The notes beneath the pieces are model-generated. The model made no database searches. It saw only the letters and a list, made by a program, of their open reading frames with translations, and was not told the origin of the DNA. The position numbers and the translations under genes were made by a program. A stretch of 64,000 nucleotides of DNA from Rosa chinensis (lineage: Eukaryota; Streptophyta; Magnoliopsida; Rosales; Rosaceae): contig NC_037091.1 in NCBI RefSeq assembly GCF_002994745.2, positions 38,500,112-38,564,111 on the forward strand, in the 5' to 3' direction. This document shows, piece after piece, positions 1 to 10,676 of the stretch (position 1 is the first letter of the stretch; the number at the start of each line of letters is the position of its first letter).

Positions 1-183
1 TCCCAAGCCATAACCTAAATCTTGTGTTTAGCAAAATGAGCAAAAACTTCTAGTCAATTCTTTTATTTGCGTGATCGTTACAAAATCATTCCTTACAAAT
101 ACAGAAGGAAAAACTTTAGCAACTCTCGACTAATACAATGAACAATAAACTTATTGCCTGACCTTTTTAATTATCTCATAGAT

Positions 184-2088
184 TCACTCTGCAGATGCAG
201 CATGTCTTTTAGGACTGAAACTTCTCAAAGTTTTCAGCGTTTGCAGATCAGGCATCAATCCCTTTTGGATCATTTCCTTAACAAGCCTCAAAGCTTCATG
301 TATTCTGTTAACTTTTATATAGCTATTGACCAAGGTTGTATAGGAAGCCATATCAGGAATATGACCCTTCAACACCATAAAACTAAAGACCTTCTCTGCC
401 TTGTCAATTTTTCCATGCAAACAATAATCATGAAGTAGCATGTTGAATGAGATCTTGCTAACCTCCATACCATATTGAAATCTTTCTTCAAATGCTTTGC
501 GAGCCTCTTCTGTCATCCCTTCTTTGGAGAGAGCATCAAACAGGTCTGTCAAAGTTAATATATTGGGCAAGATGCCCAGCCCTACCATTTCATCAAACAA
601 CCTTGTCGCTTCACCCCATTGTGATGTATTGCACATGCCATAAATTAGACAGCTGTAAGTGATATGGTCAGGATTTAGATCTCTTTGAGTCATTACCTGC
701 AAAACAGTGAGGGCGTCCTTGGTCCTTCCCTTCTTGCAAAGAGCATCTATTACAGAGTTAAAGGTTACAACATCTGGTGGGACTTCTTCATCCTTCATTC
801 TATTAAGCAAGCTTGTTGCCCCTCTCCATTGGCCAGAAAGGCACAATCCATGAAGTAATGAATTGTAGGTGACAAGATCAGGTTTTACACCTCTATGGAT
901 CATTTGTTCCACAAGATTAAGTGCCTCTGTTGTTTTTCCTCCCTTGCATAAAGCATCCAACACAGCATTGAATGTAACAATATTGGGCAAGATTCCACAT
1001 TCAATCATACTTTTAAATAACTGTACAGCCTTTTCCCATTGACCAGACTTGCAATGACTGCTGATTAGGGCATTGTAGGTATACACATCTGGTGAAATTC
1101 CACTCTCAACCATGCAAGACAAGAATCTTTGGGCCTTTTCCCACTTCCCTGATTGGCAAAGTCCGTATATTAGGGTGTTGAAGGTGACAACATCGGGGGC
1201 AATTCCTTGATCCTTCATTGTTTCGAACAGATCGAGAACTTTATCCCAATCACCCATATTGCATAATCCACGAATTAATGAATTATAAGTGTAGGCATCC
1301 GGTACTACACTTCTGCTGATCATATCTTCAAATAGGGTCAAGGCCTGCTTGATATTTCTTTCTTTACAAAGGCTGTCAATGATTGGATTGTAGCAATCCG
1401 AATTCGGCTTAAACCTTCCATTACCATACATCTGCTCAAGTATCTTGATTGCATTAGTAGTCTTCCCAGCTTTGCATAACCCATTAATTACGATACCATA
1501 AGTGAATACATCACATGTGTATCCCTTATCTTCCATTTTCTGGACCAGCTTCACTGCTTCAGCAAGACAGCTATTCTTGCAAAGCCCGTGAAGCAAAGGA
1601 TTCAGAGAATAACCACCAAGTTGAAAACCATGTTTAAGAGCAATTCCTAAAGCAGAGAAACCCAAGTCCACCCGATTCAGACGGCACAAGCAATTAATGA
1701 TAATACTTATTGTACAAACATCAGGTTGGAAGTGAGCAGTACTCATCAGCTGCTTACACATAGAAACAACAGTGGAGTAATGCTTCATCTTGGAGAGTAC
1801 CCCCAACAAACCATTAAAAGCCCTGATGGAGGGGATGGGTTTCATTTGAATCATGGAATTGAAGTAACCCAATGCTTCATCTAACCTAAGACAACCAGAT
1901 TTATAACGAATGTCTACCAATTCCTCAAAATTAGTGGCGTCAATGTGAGAATGATTGACAGCAAAAGAAGAGCGACACTGGGTTCTGACAGACCCAAAAA
2001 GAGAATGGAAAGGAGGCTTACATTTGTAGAGAAGCGCTGGGGCTCTTACAGAGACAATTGTAGAGAACATCCTCGCCTTCAAAGGCAT
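184..2088 (-). CDS. P-class pentatricopeptide repeat protein (Rf-like), intronless
   Basis: A single open frame of 634 residues. The first ~50 residues are rich in R, S and K with almost no acidic residues, as in a mitochondrial or plastid presequence. From about residue 52 to 612 the protein is a run of roughly 15-16 motifs of 35 residues, most of the form (V/I)xTYNxLIxGLC...(G/A)xxPD, which is the canonical P-type PPR. No E, DYW or SMR tail follows; about 20 residues close the protein. The family binds single-stranded organellar RNA one base per repeat and stabilises, processes or silences transcripts. The GLCK/ALCK wording and even spacing resemble the restorer-of-fertility-like subgroup. 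There is no frameshift or internal stop, so it looks functional. The start at 2088 gives the presequence; the target RNA is unknown. Confidence 0.93.
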   Translation of the reverse strand: MPLKARMFSTIVSVRAPALLYKCKPPFHSLFGSVRTQCRSSFAVNHSHIDATNFEELVDIRYKSGCLRLDEALGYFNSMIQMKPIPSIRAFNGLLGVLSKMKHYSTVVSMCKQLMSTAHFQPDVCTISIIINCLCRLNRVDLGFSALGIALKHGFQLGGYSLNPLLHGLCKNSCLAEAVKLVQKMEDKGYTCDVFTYGIVINGLCKAGKTTNAIKILEQMYGNGRFKPNSDCYNPIIDSLCKERNIKQALTLFEDMISRSVVPDAYTYNSLIRGLCNMGDWDKVLDLFETMKDQGIAPDVVTFNTLIYGLCQSGKWEKAQRFLSCMVESGISPDVYTYNALISSHCKSGQWEKAVQLFKSMIECGILPNIVTFNAVLDALCKGGKTTEALNLVEQMIHRGVKPDLVTYNSLLHGLCLSGQWRGATSLLNRMKDEEVPPDVVTFNSVIDALCKKGRTKDALTVLQVMTQRDLNPDHITYSCLIYGMCNTSQWGEATRLFDEMVGLGILPNILTLTDLFDALSKEGMTEEARKAFEERFQYGMEVSKISFNMLLHDYCLHGKIDKAEKVFSFMVLKGHIPDMASYTTLVNSYIKVNRIHEALRLVKEMIQKGLMPDLQTLKTLRSFSPKRHAASAE

Positions 2089-2990
2089 CGTGGGACTCTC
2101 TCAAGCTCTCAGCTAAAGTGGCAGAGATCACCCTCACTCTCTGGGAAGCAATTCATATGCAGCGTTCGACTAAGAAATCCAGGGGCATCTTCAACCCTTT
2201 CATGAATTTGACACTTCTAGTGTCATTACTATTCATTCAGATTTTACATCTTCAACCTCATTTGGTCAAAAGTTATAGTCATTTTAGAATTATCTCAATG
2301 AACAATAGGGTCCACCTCCTCTCCCACCAAAGTTATTTTGGTTTTCGTTCTACAAAGCTTAGCCATTTTAACTAAGCAAATGCCTCAAGGATCAATTTGA
2401 CTACAGTTTCTAGTGGATTGGAGATGCTACATTTGAATTGGGAAAGCCAAAATGACTTTTGACACTAGGTGTTGAGGGTGTCCTCAACAATAACTTACCT
2501 TCTTACTGCAAATTACTGCTAGCCCATCTTCTTTGTATTCTGTAACCGACCCATTTTCATTTTGTACCTTCAGTTCATCAGTTGTGGTCCTAAACTTATG
2601 CTAGACAACTGTTATGTTTGGACTGTTGCTGGAATGCTGGTGCAACCACCTAGCTATATATTTTGTTATGGGTTAATTCATGTTTACCCAAAAATCACAT
2701 TTATTGTGTCCATTTGCACCAACAAGTTTGTATTGTGCCCATTTACACAAATCTTAGAGGAAAAGACCTATAGGGCTAGTCTTTTCTAAACTAGTGCCTA
2801 ATATGTCATATGCTGACTTTTGGGTTTAACCCTTGCTTTTTCCTAAAAAAAACTATTCACACTTTTGAGAAAAACAAAACTAGCCTTCAACATGCCCAAG
2901 TTTTTCACCTAACGGTTACTTTAACATGCAGAATCACTGCTGCTTGTTTCTATCTTAAGCTGAGTCAATTTTTTCTGAGAAATAGAAAGT
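2089..2990. other. Intergenic, PPR upstream region
   Basis: AT-rich single-copy-looking DNA between the PPR start and the tail of the endogenous virus. Short open frames exist but none shows a domain or compositional bias. It must hold the PPR promoter, but I cannot place a convincing TATA box. Confidence 0.5.
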
Positions 2991-3088
2991 CTAAGCCTAA
3001 AAATAGTACAGGAATAAGGCAGAAATAGATTAAATACTAAAACATCGAACTTAAAATAATGACAAGGTGGATGAGCAATCTGGAATTA

Positions 3089-3094
3089 TTTATT
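3089..3094 (-). terminator. Pararetroviral poly(A) signal AATAAA
   Basis: AATAAA on the minus strand about 260 bases downstream of the viral TATA box. Caulimovirids place the poly(A) signal at such a distance after the start site so that it is skipped once and used on the second passage, giving a terminally redundant RNA. Position and strand match that scheme. Confidence 0.55.
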
Positions 3095-3350
3095 CAAACA
3101 TAATTACAGACTAAAAACTTCAGAGCCTCATTCTCAGGTAAACAGCTAAGAAGCTGTTTAGCTATCCATAAGAATGATTACAGATACTTACTTGTAATGA
3201 AAGCACACTACTTCATACTAGACAAGGAAGGAAGGAGCACACTGCTACTATGACATTCTTAAGAGAAGACTCTTCTGCTCAAGTTTTTTATCTAGAATTT
3301 TTCTGATGGTGGAAATTTTTCGATGCTTTACAAATGAAAATTAAGGCTCC

Positions 3351-3360
3351 TTATATAGGG
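3351..3360 (-). promoter_or_regulatory. Pararetroviral pregenomic RNA promoter, TATA box
   Basis: The minus strand reads CCCTATATAAGGAGCC, the TATA context typical of caulimovirid full-length-transcript promoters. It lies downstream of the last viral frame (stop at 3635), as expected on the circular genome. Transcription would run toward lower coordinates through the leader. Whether it still drives transcription in the plant is unknown. Confidence 0.7.
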
Positions 3361-3634
3361 AGCGGAACTCAAACTGGAATTCAAAACATCAAAATGTACA
3401 AAACAATTCCATGATTTTCTGCTTTCGTGAATGCTCCTGATGATGGAGGTCGGATAGGGAAAAGCAGATTTATTTAGGTGAAATGTTTTTCACCTTTCTT
3501 TTTGAAAAGCAAAAGCAGTCTTTTGGAAAAATCCAAAATTGCTTTCGGTGCTTTCTATACCTGCTGCTTCACATGTTCTCGTCTGTTTCTGAGTTGTGGC
3601 CAATGACAAGAGAGTTGTTATCCATCCGGGCCAT

Positions 3635-4655
3635 TCAAGCAATAGTCTCATTGTCTTCGACATCTGTATCTACATACATCTTGTAGTGGTTGTCATTTTC
3701 AAGCTTTTTAACCCACTGTAAGCATGTCAGTGTCGAATCTATTTCTTTTCTCGTGAGAGATAGGAAAAGGTCACTGCTGATTACGTCAGGATGATCGTAG
3801 GCAGTGATTATTGTTTTCTCTCCTGCTGCCAGGAATGTATTTCTTGTGTCTTCTATGATGATCTTTTTGATATATTCTAGAGACATGGCCTTCATCCATG
3901 GGATGCTTGAGTTTGGTTGGCCATTGTATCCAACACAGGCGGGCTGAAGATATCTCCTTTGAATAATTCTCACATAATGATAGGGAGAAATGTATTCAAC
4001 TTCACCGTTTGCCTTTTGAATCCATTCTGGAGGAGTGGATCTGAACTTTAGTCTGAGCATGTAGTCATTTTTCCTAACATTTTGGACTGTGTTGACGATG
4101 ATAGGGGCCAAGCCTTTGAGATCATCATTCGTTTTGGTCCATAGATTATGGACAAAACCATTTTCAACAAGCCAAAGCTTGTGTTCTTGAGGATGTTCAC
4201 TCTGAACAATTACTCCGTACCTTCCAATGTAAGGTCCTGCAATAATGAAGAGGGTTGGAGGAATACACGCCTCAGAATTATGACTTCCAATCAGATTATG
4301 GAATTCAAACCAATCTGATTCTTTTAATGTTATGATAGAAATTCTAGCACTTTGTGGATCTTCAAGATAATGAATTTTTCCACTTTGAACAGCACTCTGC
4401 TGTGTATGAGTTTCTTCAAACTGTGGTCTAGCATTTTCATAGAGTTCTTCAGCTAATGCGAAGAGAGCTGGGAACATCAGACCACTATTTCTTTCTTGAA
4501 AGGCAAATAACAGATTATCAAGGATTGCCTTCTTGTGGTAAGTTAGCCTCTCGCCAGTTCTGAACACAGGATCATCAAATGTTTGAAGTTCATAATTAAA
4601 AACATTTATTACTTCAGTTGGAGTAGGTTTGCTTTTTGGCAAAGCAACAGCCTTC
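3635..4655 (-). pseudogene. Endogenous caulimovirid, C-terminal polyprotein domain after RNase H
   Basis: An open stretch of about 340 codons that belongs to the viral polyprotein: ignoring the LTR and one copy of its 5-bp target duplication, the frame runs on from the RNase H block at 7484. It is lysine- and aromatic-rich and unlike any host domain I know. Its place after RNase H is where some caulimovirids encode an inclusion-body/translational transactivator protein, but I see no diagnostic motif, so that function is only positional. The start methionine visible at its 5' edge is created by the LTR junction and is probably not a true start. Confidence 0.6.
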
Positions 4656-4660
4656 AACGG

Positions 4661-7478
4661 TGACAGGACCCGCCCCGGATTTCATCCTGAAATCCGAAGA
4701 GGCCATGCGGGGCCCACCTTAGAAGAAATTCTACCAAAAATTTGACAGAATTTCCCCTAAAAATGGACAACCCAAAACCTGTAGAAAAACAATTACACTT
4801 CTAAATCATCCATCCTTATTCTCCTGAAGCCACCCTGCTCCCTATATCACAACATCTCTCATATCACAAAACAATTCTGAAACTTAAGAATATTAATCTC
4901 AAGAGTTATCAGAGCAATCTATTTCTCAGGCGTACAAGAAGGTAGAATACAAGATAAACGACCAATACTTTTATAATGCGGAAGCTATGACAGCTATGCC
5001 TCAACCCCAAGTACGCTCGACCTCAAGCTAAACTGGCCTGCAAACTGGGCAGTTAAAACCGAAGGGCCCAGGGGAAAACATTTAAAATCTGTTAGAGTGA
5101 GTGGACGAAAAATAAGTGATTTCAAATGAATAAATAAAACTTAATGCTTTCCCAAGTTATTCTCTAAAACCTCGCATGCAGTAACAATCTTGGAAATACT
5201 TTTAATCATCCTCTTTACTGAAATCTCAATCACGTAACAAGAACATCTTGAAATCTCTTAAAATCTCATCCTCAATCCTTATAAAAACATCATTTTCATG
5301 AGGCTCGTTTGATGACTAGAAAGGACTGCTGTCTAGTCATCTCATGCCATCTAAGAGGGACTGCCACCCAGATGACGCATCGGAAGGGACTGCCAACCGG
5401 AATAGGAGGCGGTGGATAGATGGGACTGCCAACTAGCCACATGTAGTAGACGGGACTGCCGACTAACCACAGGTAGTAGACGGGACTGCCGACTAACTAC
5501 CTCATGTCATCTGGAAGGGACTGCCAACCAGGTGACGCATCGGATGGGACTGCCAACCGAGCTGTAGTCTAGAAGGGACTGCCAACCAGACTATTACCTA
5601 GAAGGGACTGCCAACTAAGTAAGATACGCATGCGCCAAAACTGGCCTCCTTAATAAACTGAATAGCCTCCTCAAGAACTGAAAATAACCTCTTTCAATCA
5701 CTTGCTTTCGGAAAGAAACTCGATATTACCTCAATAAATCAATAATAATTCACCGAAAGCATAACTCAGTAATAACTCACTAACTCAATCCTCGATATCT
5801 CAATAAATCCTCGAAAGCATAATCACATACTCTATAATTCAATAATTGCTTTCGGAAAGAAAGCTCCATCTAACCCAAGTCTGATAAGTGTGGAATTCAA
5901 AACCCAATAAATCTCGATAAATCAATCATGCTCAAATATTTGCTAAATCCCTCGCACTCGTATATCTTCATAAAAACTGATATTCGAAAACAATAATTCT
6001 CATAATATTTTTCCGAATCAGTCACTTCCCGAAAATCATTTCTCAACTCAATAACTCATGAATGACTATCTCAAAAATCTACTAAAAGCCCTCGGGAAGG
6101 AATTTCAATACTAATCTCGTAATCCATAAATAAATCTCGATAAACTAAATCTCAAATATTCAAAACATAATTAAATCTCAATTGGAAGAAAATAATAATA
6201 ATAATACTGCATGCGGAATTAATTTAAAAACAAATGTCCACTCACATTACTATTTAGGCGACCATGCATACGAGTTCCTTCGTCGAGCAATAGCTCGGTA
6301 CATCGCCCTGTACACAATTATAATTCGCGAATAACAATCCGGAAATTAAATACAATTCCCACATCAATTCCTCATAAATCAACATTTTCATTTCTACTCC
6401 AATTTAACCCAAACTTCACCATTAGTACCAATTCATTAATTGAAGGTTTTTAGGGCAAAACTGAGAGAAATCCGATAGTGGAATTTCTCATAAACCAATA
6501 ACCAAACTATTGAACTTCAGAAATTCTGATTAACATCCAAACCTCCTCCAATTTCCACCAAACACATATCCATAAATTCATAACAATATATACTAGTCAA
6601 TAGACCAAAACAACTCACCAGGATAGGCCGGACGCGCTCTCACGCGCCGCCACAGGCAACTGCGCCTGGCCCACGAGCCGCCGGTCAACCACCATATCTG
6701 GCTACCAAATTTTACCAGCATCAACAACTCAATATTCTAAGAATCTTTCATAACTGTGGCCAAGTCAGAAAATACCTCTAAGTGGCCGAACAATTAAGCA
6801 AACCGAAGTAGAGTAAAATTTTCTAATTATGCTTTCTTCCTCCACGCTGCAAATCTCTTCAAGATATTTGGGGAGCTTCAAGTACGCCTCAAGACGCTTC
6901 TAAAAAGCCTGACTTTGTCGCCAGAGGTGGCCGGAATTTAGGTCAACGGTCACCTGCTACAGTAAACTTCAAGGACCCGATACGTCGTTTTCCGGCCAAG
7001 CCGCCGTGAGCCACCACCGTAGGGGCCAAGAGGAGGTCAAGACGAGTCTGTAGCCACTGATTTGACGCTTTTTGGTGGTCGGAAAGAGAAAGCAACCGGA
7101 GTTGCAGAGGAGAGAGAGAGAGAAAATGCGTAGAGGAGAAAGAGAGAGCGTGCGGGAGGAGAGAGAAGGAGAAAAGAAAGTTACCTGGCCCAACAGTAAA
7201 AATTTCAAATATATACTACTTACTGTGAACAGTAACTTTTACATTTTCGCTTATAACTTCCACATACGAGCTCCGATTTTTACGTACCACATATGCACGC
7301 GCTCGGTTTAACGTCCTCTACAACTTTCATGAAGGAAATTTTCTCAAATTTTGACCCGAACAAAAAGTCAACTTTTAGGGCCCCCTAAAAACATTGAAAC
7401 GACAGTAAAAGTGAAAGTAAAAGTTATTTACCGTCCAAATGACTAGTAAACCGGTGAATTCGGGTTCGGGACGTCACA
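4661..7478 (-). mobile_element. Solo LTR of a Ty3/gypsy-type retrotransposon inside the endogenous virus
   Basis: The element begins TGACAGGACCCG and ends GGGACGTCACA on the plus strand; on the minus strand this is TG...CA, starting TGTGACGTCCCGAACC. It is flanked by a perfect 5-bp target duplication AACGG (4656-4660 and 7479-7483). No gag, pol, primer site or second LTR is present, so it is a solo LTR of 2818 bp. Length and start resemble plant gypsy LTRs. It interrupts the viral frame between RNase H and the C-terminal domain. It holds the hairpin array at 5311-5623, degenerate repeats with TTTCGG/CTCGAT motifs at 5700-6180, and a GA-rich stretch at 7105-7175. Confidence 0.88.
5311..5623. 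repeat. Array of ten hairpins with conserved GGGACTGCC loop
   Basis: Ten units spaced about 21-36 bp (mostly ~30), each with a core GGGACTGCC (first unit AGGACTGCT), usually bracketed by AA on both sides. The flanks of each core are inverted repeats, but the arm sequence differs from unit to unit. Examples: GATGACTAGA/TCTAGTCATC, perfect (5311-5320/5332-5341); GTGGATAG/CTAGCCAC, 7 of 8 (5412-5419/5433-5440); GTCATCTGG/CCAGGTGAC, 8 of 9 plus a wobble (5506-5514/5528-5536); TCGG/CCGA (5540-5543/5557-5560); TAGTCT/AGACTA (5565-5570/5588-5593); TTACCTAG/CTAAGTAA, 7 of 8 (5594-5601/5615-5622). Units 3 and 5 are weak. Confidence 0.85.
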
Positions 7479-7483
7479 AACGG

Positions 7484-8003
7484 TCTTGATGAGCCTTTAC
7501 CGTCTGCCATTTGAGACGGACTAGCCAATCCTTTACCCTGGGATTGATCAGTTGTGGCTAGTCCTTTTGGACTTAGCAGAAACCTTTTGAGGATTTTTTC
7601 TTTAGGATCCTCAACAGCTTCACGTTCTTTCCCAGTTCTTCTGTTTTTGGGATTGCGACCTTCGTCGTTATCTTTTCGGCTGAACATCACCATTTCTCTG
7701 GTTAAGGCATTTGAAAGATAGTTCTCGTTTCCTGCAATTAATTCAACATTATAATCATATTGGTTAAGAAATAATTGACAATTTGCTAGTCTTCCTCTAT
7801 CAGCAGCTTTATCAAGTTTAAAATTTTTAAAGTTTTTTACTCTAGCACAATCGGTGCGTACAGTAAAGGGTTTTCCAAGAAAATTTGGAGAATTTAAAAT
7901 TGTTTTCTTGACAGCCAAGATTTCTTTTTCCCCTGTGGGATAATTTAGTTCTGCAGGGTTGAATTTGCCGCTACAAAATTTACAGATCTTTTCGATGTTA
8001 GTT
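7484..8003 (-). pseudogene. Endogenous caulimovirid RNase H region
   Basis: Continuation of the reverse transcriptase in another frame after a frameshift at about 8004. The reading contains the C-terminal RNase H signature region (Y-P-T-G-E-K-E followed by A-V-K-K) and a later block around 7740-7830 with the tether wording typical of caulimovirid RNase H. After that it becomes a charged linker up to the LTR insertion at 7478. In the integrated copy the frame runs into the LTR and stops at 7424. Confidence 0.72.
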
Positions 8004-9203
8004 TCAGGTTACCAGAACTACACCGGACCAGTAATTATCACTCGCATCTGTTTGGAGGATAATTTCATCATTTTCCTCTGGTTGTGGTAGAGGAGGGAGA
8101 TTTTTGCATAGATTTTTTATCTGCTTCACAATTTTTTCATCATCTTCTGTGAAGTTCCATTTTCTCTTTGAACTTGTTTTAGGAGATAACATTGCTGTTA
8201 ATCCTGAGATTTTGGGAATGAAATCTCTCCCATAATTGATAACTCCTAAGAATCTTTCTAGACTCTTAGCATTAGGAATTCTATCTGGGAATTTCCAGAT
8301 TTTCTCAAGGATATGGGGTTGGAGTTTTATCACTCCATTCTTGATGTTTATTCCTAGGAAATCAACTTCATCGAGGATAAAGAAGATTTTCTTTTCACCT
8401 AAGATAATTCCATGCTGAACTATCAGCTTTACAACCTCGTGGAGGTGTTTCATGTGTTCTTCTCTGTTTTTGGAGAAGACCAGGATGTCATCAATGTAGA
8501 CGACGCAGAATTCAGCCACATGTTTAAAGATGTTATCCATCTTTCTCTGGAAGATTGAAGGGGCTTATTTTAGACCAAAAGGCATTACTAACCATTCGTA
8601 ATGACCTTGTGGTGTTCCAAATGCAGTGAGAGGAATACTCTCAGGATGCATCTGGTTGATCAGTACTCTTACTTGAGCAATTTGATAACCGTCCTTGACA
8701 GTTTTTTTGTTGACATCTCTATAGTCAATCACCATTCTAGATTTTCCTCTAAGGTTTTCTGCATGATTTCTCACATAGAATGCTGGAGTATGATGAGGGC
8801 TAGTGGATGGTTGAATTAATCTCTTGTTCAGGAGATCTTCAATATCTTTTCTGAATTCCTTTTGATCTTCCTCTTTGTACTGAGGAATTGCTTTGACATG
8901 ACAGATGACATTCATGTCATGCAATCTTAATTCACAGACCACTGGGTCTTTTTCTCAAAATTTCTGGGGATCTACATCGATATTTTGTTCGAGTAGTTTC
9001 TTGATTTTATCAAGAGTAGGAATTTTCTTAGATTCAAGCTTATTCTGGAAGTGCTTGAGGTTATGCTCATGTATGAAACTAGTTTCTTCTTCTTCACTAG
9101 TTTCTTCTTCTTCGTCAGAAGATTCTTCAACAAGTAATTCTTCTTGTTGTTTGATTTGGAGTATATATGGTTTCGAATTTGGGCTTGTAGGTAAGATCAC
9201 CAC
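8004..9203 (-). pseudogene. Endogenous caulimovirid reverse transcriptase, broken
   Basis: The upstream part (8955-9203) is an acidic linker. The RT fingers follow at 8565-8942, and the palm with the catalytic YIDD box (VVYIDDILVFS) at about 8470-8510. The wording is closest to caulimovirids rather than gypsy elements. Breaks: an in-frame stop near 8952, an in-frame TAA at 8562-8564 just before the fingers/palm join, and an in-frame gap near 8660-8680 that removes the segment bearing RT motif A, so one catalytic aspartate is missing. The enzyme cannot be active. Confidence 0.8.
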
Positions 9204-9279
9204 TATTCTGTTGCCATTTCTAATATTGTGCAGTAAAGTTTGGACCTACTACACTTTTTCCTTGTGTAAGTCGGTCTGC

Positions 9280-9627
9280 TCAGAACACCCGTTCTCTTTT
9301 TCTGAAGCCTATTGCTTCTTCATCCTGGATGAATATCTGTTGGAGAATAAAATCATTTCCCAACAAGAAATCAGATCCTTGGGCTTTAGATTGCCAAACA
9401 TTGTGGATGATAAATGTTCCTCCACTAATGGTGATATGAACATTTTTTGCTACTTTGTTCATTGTAAGGTGACTTCCATCAAACGTGACACCAGTAGCTA
9501 TTCTCTTCTTTTCTTCTTTCCAGAGTTCTTCTGGAATTGCAAATTTCTTTGAAACAGTAAATCCCTATCCATTATCTACAAATGCATGTAGATGATATTT
9601 CTTGTGGTCAGGGAATTTTAATCCAAT
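9280..9627 (-). pseudogene. Endogenous caulimovirid aspartic protease, broken
   Basis: Between coat protein and RT, the minus strand reads a short segment with H-A-F-V-D-N-G and then a TAG stop. The position and the V-D-x-G wording identify the retropepsin-like protease active site, but the residue after Asp is Asn, where the family has Thr or Ser. The frame reopens after the stop and continues to 9280. Stops at 9625 and 9590 isolate it from the rest of the polyprotein. Confidence 0.62.
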
Positions 9628-10672
9628 CTATATGTAGTTGCTGTATCTACTAGTAGAGACGATTTTCGACTGTTGAAGCTCATGTCCTTGAGCTTGTTCC
9701 TGTGGTATAAATGGTTTGCATTCTTCTGGAACAATTTCTGGTGATTCAACCAGTTCTATTTCTTCATCGATTTTTTCTTCCTTTAATTTTGAGGAAGATG
9801 GTTTCATAATTTCTTGGAACAAGGGCTCTAGTTCTTTCTCTTTTTGTTCAGAGAAATATTCTTCGTATTCTTGTTCAACCAATTGGCTGATAAGGCCATG
9901 CTTGGTTTTTCTTCTTGCTTCAGCTATGAAGCATTCTTTGTGATAAGTCTTTTTTGACTCTTCACAAAACATAGGGAGTCCATTCTTTTCGTGACATAGG
10001 CAGTAGTCACAAACAAATGTACCAGGGTTCACCTGATAAGAAGACATTAGTGATTCTGTCTTACTTTCTTCCCAATTTTTGACTTTAAGAACATTCATCT
10101 GTCTAGATTCTAAGTACTCTACTTCAGAATTTGTTTCAGAGTCAGATGATGATTCTTCTTCTTCATACCAGGCAGAGTATACTAACCTGTCGTCTTCTTC
10201 ATCATCAGAATAAGCTATTTCGTAGCCCTTCCTATTTGTCATTTCTACTATATGCTCATATTCTTCAAAGAGAGCCTTAGTAGATCTTTTACCCTTTTCC
10301 GGGCATTCATTGGCATAGTGCCCTTCAGCTGTACATAACCAGCATCTACAAGCTTTCTTGTTCGACTGTTTATTCTGATGGTTACCTTGGTGATTCTTCT
10401 TTTTCTTGAAGAATTTCTTTTTAGGATCTTCATCTTGCTGTTTCTTGAAGTTGGAACTCTTTTTGAATGTCCAATCTCTTTTCTTATTACTCCTTTTGAA
10501 TCTTTTCGAGTAATATTTTTCTTTTTTCTTTCTGTAGAACTTAGATTCATGACATCCCCAGTTGGTTGGCATATCTAGTATTCCATAACAGAAATTTTCA
10601 ACTCCTTTGAGTTGTTTCGTAGCCATCTTTGCTCTAAGGTTGGCTTTGCATTGTTCTTTTAGTAATTGCCTG
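9628..10672 (-). pseudogene. Endogenous caulimovirid coat protein, C-terminal part with zinc knuckle
   Basis: About 330 codons. The first third is strongly basic (K/R runs) and leads into a CCHC knuckle, CWLCTAEGHYANEC, the nucleic-acid-binding finger of caulimovirid coat proteins. A second Cys/His cluster (C-x2-C ... H-x2-C) lies at about 9960-10010. The region between and after is very acidic (E/D/S-rich), also typical. The upstream end is cut by the 2.3-kb LTR insertion; the frame resumes at 13013 on the other side. Confidence 0.8.
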
Positions 10673-10676
10673 ATTT

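Noticed and set aside
2118..2375. 85-codon plus-strand frame beside the PPR gene
   Set aside because: Antisense or upstream of the PPR gene, no domain, no coding bias.
7072..7311. 79-codon frame in the first solo LTR
   Set aside because: Produced by GA-rich low-complexity DNA within the LTR.
8905..9552. 215-codon plus-strand frame
   Set aside because: Exact antisense of the viral acidic linker and protease; Ser/Phe-rich composition is the mirror of the E/K-rich real frame.
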